A stretch of 64,000 nucleotides of DNA from an uncultured Muribaculaceae bacterium (GTDB lineage Bacteria > Bacteroidota > Bacteroidia > Bacteroidales > Muribaculaceae). The stretch spans positions 62,001-126,000 of the forward strand of contig CAJTYH010000002.1 of assembly GCA_910583675.1 (NCBI GenBank), in the 5' to 3' direction. The position numbers and the translations under genes were made by a program. This document shows positions 36,767 through 47,388 of this stretch, in pieces (within the stretch, counting starts at the first letter, position 1; each line of letters opens with the position of its first letter). The notes beneath the pieces were generated by a model. It was not told the origin of the DNA. It saw nothing but the letters and a program-made list of their open reading frames with translations, and did not search any database.

Positions 36767-37447
36767 CTATCTGGGGTAACCTATCGGATTGTTCATGACC
36801 GGAATCCGGAGGGCATCAAAGCCCAGCAGACTTGATATAGAGGCCGCGTCCATGGTTGCACGAGGCACAGTGGCTATTCCAAGTGACACACAGGCGAGAT
36901 TAAGGTTCTCACAAGCGATACCTGCATCTATCATAGCCATATTCCTCACTTGTTCGTTTTCGGGAAGTCCCCTGAGATCAGCCACGAAAACAATGGAATA
37001 GGGTGCATCAATTACAAATTCCTGTGCGAACTCCTTCGTACCTGCAACCAGTGCGCGATGGTCTCCATCCTTCACCTTAGAGAGGGAATGAGCGGAAGGA
37101 ATATATTCCCATATGCCATCCTTACCGAAAACGTAGGCATGTATTTCCTGCCAATTGCGGGCAGTAGGATTGCAGCGATTGATCGGTGCGCCAAATTGAG
37201 ACGGGGCGGCATCCGGACGATTCACTCCGAGGGTCATCCAAAGGAGCTGACCGAGAACGGCATCATCTATTTTCCTGTCAGGATCAAAATCCCGCACACT
37301 GTGACGTTTAGCCACAACCTCATTCATCGGCATCCCGCCTTTAAAGACCGGATCCGGAAGTTTTCTTTCCTGTGCTATCATATTTGAAGTCATCATTACC
37401 ATATTTACTAAAACACCAATCTTCAAAAAGCTGTTCGTAAATTTCAT
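36767..37447 (-). CDS. exported nitroreductase-family protein
   Basis: A 226-residue FMN-dependent nitroreductase/SagB-like protein. A hydrophobic N-terminal segment (about residues 5-24, ending SNMIAQ) looks like a signal peptide. The domain starts with KRHSVRDFDPDRKIDDAVLGQLLWMTLGVNR, the usual FMN-contact start, and later has DAPYSIVFVAD and IDAGIACENLNLACVSLGI. Most nitroreductases are cytoplasmic, so export is unusual but seen in Bacteroidales. The substrate is unknown. It appears to be a single gene. Confidence 0.85.
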   Translation of the reverse strand: MKFTNSFLKIGVLVNMVMMTSNMIAQERKLPDPVFKGGMPMNEVVAKRHSVRDFDPDRKIDDAVLGQLLWMTLGVNRPDAAPSQFGAPINRCNPTARNWQEIHAYVFGKDGIWEYIPSAHSLSKVKDGDHRALVAGTKEFAQEFVIDAPYSIVFVADLRGLPENEQVRNMAMIDAGIACENLNLACVSLGIATVPRATMDAASISSLLGFDALRIPVMNNPIGYPR

Positions 37448-37563
37448 ACTACTTAAACTAATCTAACTTTGTAAATCATTAAATTGCGCATGCCTTAAAA
37501 TGCACTTCTGCACGCGAAGTTAGGCTTTTTCCTCAATTATAACTTACAACCAGGCATTATTTT

Positions 37564-37995
37564 TCAATAACTTGACTTCTTAAAATGAGTCTGACTGTCA
37601 ACAAATCCTGATCGTATTAAATCTTTCTTTGTTGCCAGAAGCGTTATGTCGTAAGCAGAATAGGCAATTACTCCTGTCATGAGGCATATTATTCCCCATA
37701 CAACCACATTTCCATAATCTGCGAATAGGATTGCGAAGGTGCTACCTGCAACAAAAAGGCCATTCAACACTTCAAAAATTGCCTGATAACAAAGGGAACA
37801 CAAGATCCCACATATGAAACCGATAATTGCGGCGATCCAAACAGCCAGTCTGCTTTTACTTCTCATGGCAGAGACCTGCTCCTTTACATTGCTTACCGCT
37901 CGCAAATTAGCTTGCAAGCGAGCCATGAATAATTTATCCGATGATAATTCGGGATTGAAAGATGCGAAAAGATCTGTATACTTATTCTCGTCCAT
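37564..37995 (-). CDS. small membrane protein following an ECF sigma gene
   Basis: A 143-residue protein with a soluble N-terminal part (about 1-48) and two or three hydrophobic segments (about 50-75, 80-92 and 98-118). It begins MDENKYTDLFASFNPELSSD. It starts 3 bp after the ECF sigma stop, so it is likely a membrane anti-sigma or sensor, but no anti-sigma family motif was recognised. Inference is from gene order and topology only. Confidence 0.7.
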   Translation of the reverse strand: MDENKYTDLFASFNPELSSDKLFMARLQANLRAVSNVKEQVSAMRSKSRLAVWIAAIIGFICGILCSLCYQAIFEVLNGLFVAGSTFAILFADYGNVVVWGIICLMTGVIAYSAYDITLLATKKDLIRSGFVDSQTHFKKSSY

Positions 37996-37998
37996 GTG

Positions 37999-38478
37999 TT
38001 ATTCCTCTGTTAAAAGCACTTTAAGATGTTTACGACCTCTTGAAAGTTGTTGTTTGACGGCCTCCAACGACGACTCGGTGATCTCGGCTATTTCATCCAC
38101 GGCATAACCCTGCATATAATGAAGCAGGATAGCCATTCGCTCTTTCGGGGATAATCTCTCCATGGCATCATATAACGGTTGGTATTCGAATTTGTCATCA
38201 CTTCGTTCCGTCGCGGCCAGATCACAGGCGGTATCCAGGGATTCCGTATATTTGCAAGACCTCTTGTGATTGAGGAATGTGTTATATGCGATCCTGTAAA
38301 TCCAGGTAGTAAATTTTGAATTGTCGTGGAAATTATCACATGAAAGGAACGCTTTAACAAATGTCTCTTGTGCCAAATCATCAGCTAAGGCGGGATCTCC
38401 ACAACAAAGAGCAATCAGAAAGCGGCGAACCGCCTTCTGACAACTCTCTACATTCTGTATGAATTGCTGTTCCGTCAT
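37999..38478 (-). CDS. ECF-type RNA polymerase sigma factor
   Basis: A 159-residue sigma-70 family factor. Region 2 (about residues 10-75) has ADDLAQETFVKAFLSCDNF and FTTWIYRIAYNTFLNHKR. Region 4 (about 100-155) has LSPKERMAILLHYMQGYAVDEIAEITESSLEAVKQQLSRGRKHL. It is the middle gene of a three-gene operon with two small membrane proteins. The target regulon is unknown. Confidence 0.93.
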   Translation of the reverse strand: MTEQQFIQNVESCQKAVRRFLIALCCGDPALADDLAQETFVKAFLSCDNFHDNSKFTTWIYRIAYNTFLNHKRSCKYTESLDTACDLAATERSDDKFEYQPLYDAMERLSPKERMAILLHYMQGYAVDEIAEITESSLEAVKQQLSRGRKHLKVLLTEE

Positions 38479-38493
38479 GGAATCCGGTCACAT

Positions 38494-38904
38494 TTAGCAA
38501 TCTTCATTAAAAGACTTGCGGGTAACATAACATACGATGAGATATGCCAAGCCTAATGCAAAGGCAAAACCGGCCACGAGATAGGCTATGTTCTGTATAT
38601 CGGTCTCCGGCTGGGTGCATTGCATGTAAATGCCGTACAGAGCACTTGCAAGGCCGATTAAGCTGAATATACAGCCGCGCAACAGCCGCGATACCAGTAA
38701 TTGCCTAGGAGATTTCTGCTTTTTGCCTAATGCTTCAACAAGCTTATCAGGATCAATGGCTGAATTGTTCTCTATCGCCCTGATGATGATTTCAGCATTC
38801 TTATTGTCCTTGTTTGTGGCAGAGCGGAATACGATCCAGACGATGGATACGGGAAGCACTACGCAGACGCAGATTGGGACGAGGATTTGTACTAACCAAA
38901 ACAT
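38494..38904 (-). CDS. DUF6249-like small membrane protein
   Basis: A 136-residue protein with an N-terminal hydrophobic helix (about 3-27), a soluble stretch with AEIIIRAIENNSAIDPDKLVEALG, and two C-terminal helices (about 78-95 and 105-127). The arrangement resembles DUF6249 proteins next to ECF sigma genes in Bacteroidales; this name is from recall. It is first in the operon, 15 bp before the sigma gene. Confidence 0.72.
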   Translation of the reverse strand: MFWLVQILVPICVCVVLPVSIVWIVFRSATNKDNKNAEIIIRAIENNSAIDPDKLVEALGKKQKSPRQLLVSRLLRGCIFSLIGLASALYGIYMQCTQPETDIQNIAYLVAGFAFALGLAYLIVCYVTRKSFNEDC

Positions 38905-38997
38905 ATTGTTTGCTTTTAGAAATTATTGAATGTTACTTTTTTGAGAACTCTCGTCTGTTAGACACAGTGCCGATCAAAAAGGTGACATCCGATAATG

Positions 38998-39028
38998 CAA
39001 ATTTACAAAAAGCCACAGAGACGAACAA
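38998..39028 (-). promoter_or_regulatory. predicted promoter of the ECF sigma operon
   Basis: Minus strand TTG (39026-39028), 20 bp, TAAATTTG (38998-39005). The match is to the housekeeping type, so the operon may be expressed without its own sigma factor. The leader would be about 85 nt. Confidence 0.7.
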
Positions 39029-39185
39029 TCTTCCAATCCGGTAGCCACGGTATCCGTCCTACAAGACAAGCGCATCTAACCATCCTTGTTTTTCAGGCAT
39101 TTACGCATAGACATGACAAATAAAGAAGCGCATTCTCCTGTAGTTGGATCCCCGATTATTTTTTTGCAGAAAATTGATCCACGAC

Positions 39186-40747
<1,562 letters not shown>

Positions 40748-40769
40748 TAGGGACAATATGCTTTAATAT

Positions 40770-40808
40770 AATTTCCCGCATCCCATATGTCAGAGGGTGC
40801 GGGAAATT
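40770..40808 (+). terminator. terminator hairpin after guaB
   Basis: AATTTCCCGCA pairs perfectly with TGCGGGAAATT, with a further CCC/GGG pair inside. The sequence then reads GTGTATG, so the T-run is provided only by the arm. Confidence 0.7.
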
Positions 40809-40977
40809 GTGTATGCAACAAAATAAAATCTATCGTCTCATAATAAACGGGATTTTTTATCGTTAAAAGATTGAAGCAAAAACCTCATTTTTGCATTGCG
40901 TAACACCGACTCCGCTTTTCGGTGTGTGTACGGTGCCGGAAAAAGTGTAATTCGTTCATTTATTTGAAAAATAATTC

Positions 40978-42903
40978 ATGAAAAAAAGTATTTTGTCATT
41001 GGCTTTGGCCTTGGCTTCCATAGGGATGATTCAAGCCAAAGGTTCATCCGAGCCGGTTTTGATGACTATTAACGGCAAGCCTGTGACCCTCAGCGAATTT
41101 GAGTATCTTTACCACAAGAACAACAGTCAGCAGATGACCCCTCAGTCAATCGACGAATACCTTCAGATGTTCATCACATACAAGCAGAAGGTCGCCGATG
41201 CGGAAGCCGAGGGCATAGACAAGACGACATCCTTCCAAAACGAGTTCGACGGTTACCGTCGGGAACTCGCAGAGCCTTACCTCCGCAGCCAAGAGGTGGA
41301 AGACAGCATCATCAGCTCCATATACGAGCATATGAAAGAAGAGGTTGACGTGAGCCACATCATGTTGGCCAACCATGGTCAGGATATTGATCCGGAAGAA
41401 CAACGCGTGCGTCTTGACTCCATCCGCACTGCAATTCTCGGTGGCGCCGACTTTGCAGAAATGGCGCGCCGTTTTTCAGTAGACCGCTCGGCCTCCCGCA
41501 ATGGCGGTCACATGGGCTACATGGCAGCAGGACGGTATCCGGCAGCTTTTGAGGATATGGCGTACTCACTACCAGTCGGAACCCTTTCGGAAGTTTTTGA
41601 GACACCTTTCGGATGGCACCTGATAAAGGTCAACGGACGACGTCCTGCACAGGGCATGGTACAGGTGGAGCATATACTCAAACTCACCCAGGGATTGTCC
41701 GCAGATGAGGCGGCTGCCAAGAAAGCACAGATTGACTCCATCGCCGTATTAATTGCCAACGGAGCAGATTTCGAAGCCATCGCTACAGCAGAAAGCGAGG
41801 ATCCCGGCTCCAAACGCAACGGCGGCAAAATGAACTGGTTCGGCACAGGCCAGATGGTTCCTGAATTCGAAGCCGCGTCTTTCGCGCTCAAGAACGGGGA
41901 GGTATCAGAACCGATAAAAACCTCCTATGGCTACCACATCATCAAACGTCTTGACTGGAAAGGCGTGGAGCCACTGGAAGCAATGCGTCCCGTGATCAAG
42001 AACGCAATAGCCAACGACGAACGCGGTCAACTCGCCCGCAAGCGCCGCATAGCCGAGCTTCGCAAGAAGTACAATGCCAGCATGAACGAACGCAACCTTG
42101 ATGCAGTAAAAACCGAAATAAAGAAGGCAGGCAAACTTGACGAAGGCATGATAAACAAATTCATGGAAAGCGACCTCGCCGTAGCCACTGCAGATGGAAA
42201 CGACATCACCATATCCGAAGTGATGGCAGACGTGACAGCAGATCCGTCTGCAAGCATCGAAAGCACATTGGAACTTATTGACACAAAAACATACCAAGCA
42301 CTCAATCGTGCGGTAATCGAACTTGAACGTCAGCGACTCGCTGTAGAAAACCCCGACTATCGGAATCTGCTAAATGAGTATCGCGACGGTATCCTGTTGT
42401 TTGAAGTCGCCGACCGCAAGGTATGGTCAAAGGCGAAACAGGACAAGGAGGGTCTAGAGCGTTTCTTCGAAGCCAACCGCGATAAATATCGTTGGGAAGC
42501 TCCAAAGTATAAAGGGTATGTGGTGTTCGCCACCTCCGACTCAATCATGAGCCAAGCCAAGAATTTCCTTCAGACCCATGAGATCCCCTCAGACTCACTT
42601 TCCTTGGAACTGCGCAAGGAATTCGGCAAAAATGTAAAGATCGAGAAAGTAATCGCAGCCAAAGGTGAAAATGCCATAACAGACTACCTTGGTTTCGGGG
42701 GCATGAAACCCGAGTCCAAAGGAAAATGGGCATTCTATTTCCCCTATCGTGACAAACTGATCGAAGCTCCGGAAGAGGCTGCTGACGTGCGCGGAGCCGT
42801 AACAGGCGATTATCAGAGCGAGCTTGAAGAAAAATGGGTGAGCGAGCTTAAAAAGAAATATCCCGTGAAGATAAAGAAAAAAGTGCTCAAGCAGGCAAAA
42901 TAA
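40978..42903 (+). CDS. periplasmic peptidyl-prolyl isomerase with two parvulin domains
   Basis: A 641-residue SurA/PpiC-like chaperone, probably aiding outer-membrane protein folding. It has a signal peptide (to about residue 20) and an N-terminal helical chaperone segment (about 25-120). The first parvulin domain is at about 125-230 (VDVSHIMLANH to FGWHLIKVNGR) and the second at about 232-330 (VQVEHILKLT to YGYHIIKRL). A long helical C-terminal part follows. It is preceded by two small leader hairpins and followed by a terminator. Confidence 0.92.
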   Translation: MKKSILSLALALASIGMIQAKGSSEPVLMTINGKPVTLSEFEYLYHKNNSQQMTPQSIDEYLQMFITYKQKVADAEAEGIDKTTSFQNEFDGYRRELAEPYLRSQEVEDSIISSIYEHMKEEVDVSHIMLANHGQDIDPEEQRVRLDSIRTAILGGADFAEMARRFSVDRSASRNGGHMGYMAAGRYPAAFEDMAYSLPVGTLSEVFETPFGWHLIKVNGRRPAQGMVQVEHILKLTQGLSADEAAAKKAQIDSIAVLIANGADFEAIATAESEDPGSKRNGGKMNWFGTGQMVPEFEAASFALKNGEVSEPIKTSYGYHIIKRLDWKGVEPLEAMRPVIKNAIANDERGQLARKRRIAELRKKYNASMNERNLDAVKTEIKKAGKLDEGMINKFMESDLAVATADGNDITISEVMADVTADPSASIESTLELIDTKTYQALNRAVIELERQRLAVENPDYRNLLNEYRDGILLFEVADRKVWSKAKQDKEGLERFFEANRDKYRWEAPKYKGYVVFATSDSIMSQAKNFLQTHEIPSDSLSLELRKEFGKNVKIEKVIAAKGENAITDYLGFGGMKPESKGKWAFYFPYRDKLIEAPEEAADVRGAVTGDYQSELEEKWVSELKKKYPVKIKKKVLKQAK

Positions 42904-42930
42904 GCTTTCCTGCATGGGAAATCAAGAGAT

Positions 42931-42970
42931 CAGCCGGCATAAGCCTCAAGAATGGGGCTTATGCCGGCTG
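42931..42970 (+). terminator. terminator hairpin after the PPIase gene
   Basis: CAGCCGGCATAAGCC pairs perfectly with GGCTTATGCCGGCTG (15 bp) around a 10-nt loop, then ATATTTT follows. Confidence 0.85.
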
Positions 42971-43083
42971 ATATTTTGACAACAACTTCGCCTTACGGCT
43001 CAGCACACGGGCTTGGTGGAAATGGGTGAGAAGAAGGGTTAAATTTGAGGCGAGAAAGAGGGGGGATTTACCGCGTTTTTTTG

Positions 43084-43091
43084 TAACTTTG
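43084..43091 (+). promoter_or_regulatory. predicted -7 box of the pyrB operon
   Basis: TAACTTTG fits the consensus and lies 26 bp before the pyrB ATG. No TTG is found at the usual distance upstream. Confidence 0.55.
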
Positions 43092-43117
43092 CCAAAACTA
43101 ATCAAACTTCTTATCAG

Positions 43118-44047
43118 ATGAATCCCAACAGCCTGGTTTCCATCGACGACCTCTCAAAAGAGCAGATATCGCAACTGCTTGAGTCGGCCCGATTTTTTGA
43201 AGAGCATCCCAACCACAAGATCCTTGACGGCAAAGTGGTGGCGACGCTCTTTTTTGAACCCTCAACGCGCACACGCCTTAGTTTTGAGACGGCAGTCAAT
43301 CGCCTCGGCGGCAAAGTAATCGGTTTTTCAGATGCATCTACCACCTCCTCCTCAAAGGGTGAGACACTCAAGGATACCATAAAAATGGTGAGCAACTACG
43401 TTGATCTCATCATAATGCGGCACTATCTTGAGGGAGCGGCACGCTATGCTACAGAAGTCACTGAGACCCCGATCATAAATGCCGGAGATGGAGCAAACCA
43501 GCATCCGTCGCAAACGATGCTTGACCTGTATTCAATCCTTAAAACCCAGGGGACACTCGAGAATCTGACCATCACCATGGTCGGCGACCTAAAGTACGGC
43601 CGTACAGTGCACTCCCTGCTCATGGCAATGAAATACTTCAAGCCGACATTCCGTTTTGTAGCCTGCGACGAACTCAGGATGCCACGCGAATATATAGATT
43701 TCTGCGAAAAACTTGGCATTCCTTACGAGGAGCATACCGATTTTTCCAAGGAAGTGATTGATTCATCGGATATAATCTACATGACGCGAGTGCAGCGTGA
43801 ACGCTTTTCGGACATAATGGAATATGAACGGGTAAAAGATCTCTATACCCTTCGCAACTCCATGCTGGAGACCTCCAAGCCGAACCTGCGAATACTTCAC
43901 CCCCTTCCACGCGTCAACGAAATCGCTTACGACGTGGATGAAAATCCCAAGGCATATTATTTCGACCAGGCTCGCAACGGACTGTTTGCACGTCAGGCAC
44001 TGATTTGCCGGGCATTGGGTATAGATGTAGAGAATTTGAGAAACTAA
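43118..44047 (+). CDS. pyrB: aspartate carbamoyltransferase catalytic subunit
   Basis: A 309-residue transcarbamoylase for the first committed pyrimidine step. The carbamoyl-phosphate loop is [15 protein letters not shown] (about 47-61). The 80s-loop-type region [22 protein letters not shown] and the C-terminal HPLPRVNEI are present. The regulatory subunit pyrI starts 6 bp later, so the holoenzyme is probably allosteric. Confidence 0.97.
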   Translation: MNPNSLVSIDDLSKEQISQLLESARFFEEHPNHKILDGKVVATLFFEPSTRTRLSFETAVNRLGGKVIGFSDASTTSSSKGETLKDTIKMVSNYVDLIIMRHYLEGAARYATEVTETPIINAGDGANQHPSQTMLDLYSILKTQGTLENLTITMVGDLKYGRTVHSLLMAMKYFKPTFRFVACDELRMPREYIDFCEKLGIPYEEHTDFSKEVIDSSDIIYMTRVQRERFSDIMEYERVKDLYTLRNSMLETSKPNLRILHPLPRVNEIAYDVDENPKAYYFDQARNGLFARQALICRALGIDVENLRN

Positions 44048-44053
44048 GAACAT

Positions 44054-44515
44054 ATGACAAAGACAGACAAAGAGATGGCCGTTGCCGCACTTGAAAGCGG
44101 AACAGTCATAGACCACATACCATCCGAGGCGCTTTTCAAATGCGTAAAGATACTGCGTCTTGCCGACATGCCACACAAGCTCACCATCGGAAACAATCTC
44201 GACAGCGGGCGTCTTGGCAAGAAGGGGATCATTAAAGTCGCCGACACGTTCTTTCCGGAAGCCGTCTTAAACCGCATCGCCCTCATAGCTCCAACCGCAA
44301 TAGTGAACATAATCCGCGACTATCAGGTTGCCGAAAAGCACCCGGTAACTCTCCCCAAACAGTTGCGGGATATCGTAAAATGCAGCAATCCCAAGTGCAT
44401 AACCAACAACGAACCGATGGCTACCATATTCGAAGCGGATACAGAGGACCGTTCACTGATCCGGTGCCACTATTGCAATCATACGGTACAAGCCGACAAG
44501 GCTGAAATACTCTGA
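44054..44515 (+). CDS. pyrI: aspartate carbamoyltransferase regulatory subunit
   Basis: A 153-residue subunit that binds nucleotide effectors and couples them to PyrB. The allosteric domain is at about 10-100 (GTVIDHIPSEALFKCVKIL, IKVADTFF). The zinc domain at the end has Cys pairs CSNPKC and CHYC. It lies directly after pyrB, as in enteric operons. Confidence 0.96.
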   Translation: MTKTDKEMAVAALESGTVIDHIPSEALFKCVKILRLADMPHKLTIGNNLDSGRLGKKGIIKVADTFFPEAVLNRIALIAPTAIVNIIRDYQVAEKHPVTLPKQLRDIVKCSNPKCITNNEPMATIFEADTEDRSLIRCHYCNHTVQADKAEIL

Positions 44516-44523
44516 CATAAGGC

Positions 44524-45093
44524 ATGACACACAGAAGCCTCAAACCGGGGACAATGATCTATCCTCTACCGGCAGTGATCGTGAGTTGCGGAAGTTCCGT
44601 CAAGGATTCAAACCTGATCACAGTGGCCTGGACTGGTACTATCTGCACCAATCCGCCAATGTGCTATATTTCAATAAGGCCTGAGCGCCATTCCTACCCG
44701 ATCATCCGTGCGCAGATGCAATTCACCATCAACCTTACCACGGAATCAATGGCGCGGGCCACCGACTGGATAGGCGTGCGTTCCGGCAAGGATTACAACA
44801 AATGGGAAGAGACAGGTCTTACACCGGTGCCGGGAATGGCGGTAAATTGCCCCTACATAAAGGAATCGCCACTGAGCATCGAATGTAAGGTAAAAACAAT
44901 AATGCCGTTGGGAAGTCATGACATGTTTGTGGCAGAGGTCGTCAACGTGCTTGCAGACGAAAGCCTGTTCGATCCCGGGACAGACGCATTCAGGCTTGAT
45001 AAGGCGGGATTACTCAACTACAGCCACGGACAGTATTTCACGCAGGGGGAAGCGATAGGACGCTTCGGTTTTTCCGTAAAGAAAAAGAATTAA
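44524..45093 (+). CDS. flavin reductase-like FMN-binding protein
   Basis: A 189-residue flavin-reductase-like split-barrel protein. Typical sequence is [25 protein letters not shown] and [15 protein letters not shown], forming the FMN site. It is probably an NAD(P)H:flavin reductase or a related flavoprotein; the partner is unknown. It lies 8 bp after pyrI and 22 bp before glyA, so it seems to be part of the pyrimidine/one-carbon operon. Confidence 0.87.
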   Translation: MTHRSLKPGTMIYPLPAVIVSCGSSVKDSNLITVAWTGTICTNPPMCYISIRPERHSYPIIRAQMQFTINLTTESMARATDWIGVRSGKDYNKWEETGLTPVPGMAVNCPYIKESPLSIECKVKTIMPLGSHDMFVAEVVNVLADESLFDPGTDAFRLDKAGLLNYSHGQYFTQGEAIGRFGFSVKKKN

Positions 45094-45115
45094 CACTAAC
45101 AAAAACATAACAACT

Positions 45116-46399
45116 ATGCAACGCGACACCGCGATTTTCGACATCATCAGCCGCGAGCATCAGCGCCAGAAGAAAGGGATAGAGCTGATCGCGTCGGAGA
45201 ACTTCGTTTCAGACCAGGTAATGGAGGCCATGGGCTCATGCCTTACAAACAAGTACGCCGAAGGTTATCCCGGGCATCGCTATTATGGCGGATGCCAGGT
45301 CGTGGACGAGGCTGAACAACTGGCCATAAACCGTTTGAAACAGCTTTTCGATGCGGAATATGCCAATGTACAACCCCACTCAGGGGCACAGGCCAACATG
45401 GCCGTATTCATGTCGGTACTGAAACCGGGCGACACCTTCATGGGCATGAATCTGGATCATGGAGGCCATCTCTCACACGGAAGCCCCGTCAATTTCTCCG
45501 GTCTGATGTTCCGTGCCATCGGTTACAATGTAAACGAGGAGACCGGTCTCGTGGACTATGACCATATGGAGGAGATAGCTTTGCGCGAACGCCCGAAACT
45601 GATTGTCGGTGGTGCGAGCGCCTACTCCCGCGAATGGGACTATGCCCGTATGCGTAAGATCGCCGACGAGATAGGAGCAATCTTCATGGTGGACATGGCA
45701 CATCCAGCGGGTCTAATAGCAGCAGGATTGCTTGACAATCCGCTGAAATATGCTCATATCGTAACCTCCACCACACATAAGACCCTCCGCGGCCCGCGCG
45801 GCGGTGTGATCCTTCTCGGAAAGGATTTCGACAATCCCTGGGGCAAGACAACCAAGAAGGGGGAAATCCGCAAAATGTCCTCACTGCTTGACTCGGCCGT
45901 ATTCCCCGGTGTACAGGGAGGCCCGCTGGAGCATGTGATCGCAGCCAAAGCCGTCGCTTTCGGTGAGGCTCTCACCCCCGAATATCGCGAATACCAGGCA
46001 CAGGTAAAGAAAAACGCCTCAGTCATGGCACAGGCCCTTATAGACAAAGGTTACAAGATTATTTCCGGCGGTACAGACAACCACTGCATGCTGGTTGACC
46101 TACGCACGAAGTTCCCGGAACTCACCGGCAAAGTGGCAGAACGTGTGCTGGTAGAGGCTGACATAACAGCCAACAAGAACATGGTGCCATTCGACAGCCG
46201 CTCCCCTTTCCTGACCTCAGGCATACGCCTCGGCACTCCTGCCATTACCACACGCGGCGTGCGTGAGGATATGATGGGTGAGATCGTGGAACTGATCGAT
46301 ACCGTTCTATCAAATCCCGAAAGCACGACAACAATTGCTGCAGTGCGTGAGAAGGTAAACGGCATGATGGCCGAACGACCAATTTTCGCATGGCAATGA
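45116..46399 (+). CDS. glyA: serine hydroxymethyltransferase
   Basis: A 427-residue PLP enzyme that makes glycine and 5,10-methylene-THF from serine. [19 protein letters not shown] opens the protein; [10 protein letters not shown] and HGSPVNFSG bind substrate. The PLP lysine is in [14 protein letters not shown]. Length is normal. It is last in the pyrB operon; its one-carbon product serves thymidylate and purine synthesis. Confidence 0.97.
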   Translation: MQRDTAIFDIISREHQRQKKGIELIASENFVSDQVMEAMGSCLTNKYAEGYPGHRYYGGCQVVDEAEQLAINRLKQLFDAEYANVQPHSGAQANMAVFMSVLKPGDTFMGMNLDHGGHLSHGSPVNFSGLMFRAIGYNVNEETGLVDYDHMEEIALRERPKLIVGGASAYSREWDYARMRKIADEIGAIFMVDMAHPAGLIAAGLLDNPLKYAHIVTSTTHKTLRGPRGGVILLGKDFDNPWGKTTKKGEIRKMSSLLDSAVFPGVQGGPLEHVIAAKAVAFGEALTPEYREYQAQVKKNASVMAQALIDKGYKIISGGTDNHCMLVDLRTKFPELTGKVAERVLVEADITANKNMVPFDSRSPFLTSGIRLGTPAITTRGVREDMMGEIVELIDTVLSNPESTTTIAAVREKVNGMMAERPIFAWQ

Positions 46400-46406
46400 A
46401 AAAAGC

Positions 46407-46433
46407 CTTCCGCAAAAAGACTTTTTTCGGAAG
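46407..46433 (+). terminator. hairpin after glyA
   Basis: CTTCCG and CGGAAG close a stem that continues through A-run and T-run arms. It lies 7 bp after the glyA stop. It is probably a terminator, although the loop is very tight. Confidence 0.6.
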
Positions 46434-46460
46434 ATAATTGCCAATCATCAGAAAGCTGTG

Positions 46461-46513
46461 GTGGCGCGCACAAGAGGGCATCCGAGAATGGATGACGCGC
46501 TTGCGCGCGCCAC
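46461..46513. repeat. nested inverted repeat after glyA
   Basis: Outer arms GTGGCGCGC (46461-46469) and GCGCGCCAC (46505-46513) enclose inner arms CATCC (46479-46483) and GGATG (46490-46494). It lies in the 176-bp gap between glyA and plsC. A second terminator, a structured RNA element or a dispersed palindromic repeat are all possible. Confidence 0.65.
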
Positions 46514-46575
46514 ACTTACTTATCTGGGAATAAAAATGGGCTGACCTGAAAAAGCGAACTTTAATCTCCGTGTTT

Positions 46576-47304
46576 ATGAAATTGTTTTTGTACCGTATAT
46601 TTCAATTGTTTATAACACTGCCGGTGATTGTTGTCACGACTGTCGTTACCGGACTGATCACCATAATCGGTTCATGGTGCGGGGGTAGCCGTTGGTGGGG
46701 TTACTGGCCTCCGCACATATGGGCACGCATCTGCCTGGCAGCGTCGCTGGTGAGAGTGAGAGTGACGGGGCGCGAGAATATCAATCCGACGACTTCCTAC
46801 GTGTTCGTGGCCAACCATCAGGGTGCATATGACATTTTTGCCATTTACGGTTATCTCAACCACAACTTCAAATGGATGATGAAAAAAGAGTTGCTGAAGT
46901 TTCCAGTGGTAGGGCAAAGCTGTGCGGCCGCAGGTCAGATCTTCGTTGACAATTCCTCCCCATCCGCCATCCGTAAAACCATGGAAAAGGCTGAGCGGAC
47001 ACTACGGGACGGCATGTCGCTGGTTGTTTTCCCAGAGGGTTCCAGAAGCTTCACAGGAAAAATGCGTGCGTTCCGCAAAGGTGCATTCCAACTATCAATG
47101 GAATTCGGGCTGCCTGTAGTACCGGTAACCATAGACGGAGCTTTCGATGTGATGCCTCGCACGTCATATCTGCCACGGTGGGGCACTATCCGCCTGACAA
47201 TCCATCCTACGGTAGCCGCGCCTGTAGATGAGGCAGACCGCAGACGCGTCATAGACCAATCTTATGAGGCGGTGCACTCAGCGCTTCCCAAACGCCATCA
47301 ATGA
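46576..47304 (+). CDS. plsC: 1-acyl-sn-glycerol-3-phosphate acyltransferase
   Basis: A 242-residue membrane acyltransferase that makes phosphatidic acid. An N-terminal hydrophobic region (about residues 5-40) is followed by the catalytic motif NHQGAYD (HX4D, about 79-85). The acyl-acceptor motif VFPEGSRSF and VPVTIDGAF come later. The start was set at ATG 46576; a GTG two codons earlier (46570) is possible. A paralogue with another acyl-acceptor cannot be excluded. Confidence 0.9.
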   Translation: MKLFLYRIFQLFITLPVIVVTTVVTGLITIIGSWCGGSRWWGYWPPHIWARICLAASLVRVRVTGRENINPTTSYVFVANHQGAYDIFAIYGYLNHNFKWMMKKELLKFPVVGQSCAAAGQIFVDNSSPSAIRKTMEKAERTLRDGMSLVVFPEGSRSFTGKMRAFRKGAFQLSMEFGLPVVPVTIDGAFDVMPRTSYLPRWGTIRLTIHPTVAAPVDEADRRRVIDQSYEAVHSALPKRHQ

Positions 47305-47325
47305 TTCGTAATTCAAACATAAACA

Positions 47326-47363
47326 GAAAGCGGTGCGCTCCGTAATGGAATCGCACCGCTTTC
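47326..47363. terminator. bidirectional terminator between plsC and nadC
   Basis: Perfect 12-bp arms GAAAGCGGTGCG / CGCACCGCTTTC around a 14-nt loop separate the convergent genes. Confidence 0.8.
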
Positions 47364-47388
47364 GTATATGATCGTCAGATATGGTCAA

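Noticed and set aside
43044..43047. TTTG as the -33 box of pyrB
   Set aside because: It is 36 bp from the -7 box, well outside the usual 19-21 bp spacing.
46441..46520. CRISPR-like repeat
   Set aside because: Only one nested inverted repeat is present; there are no regularly spaced direct repeats anywhere in the window.
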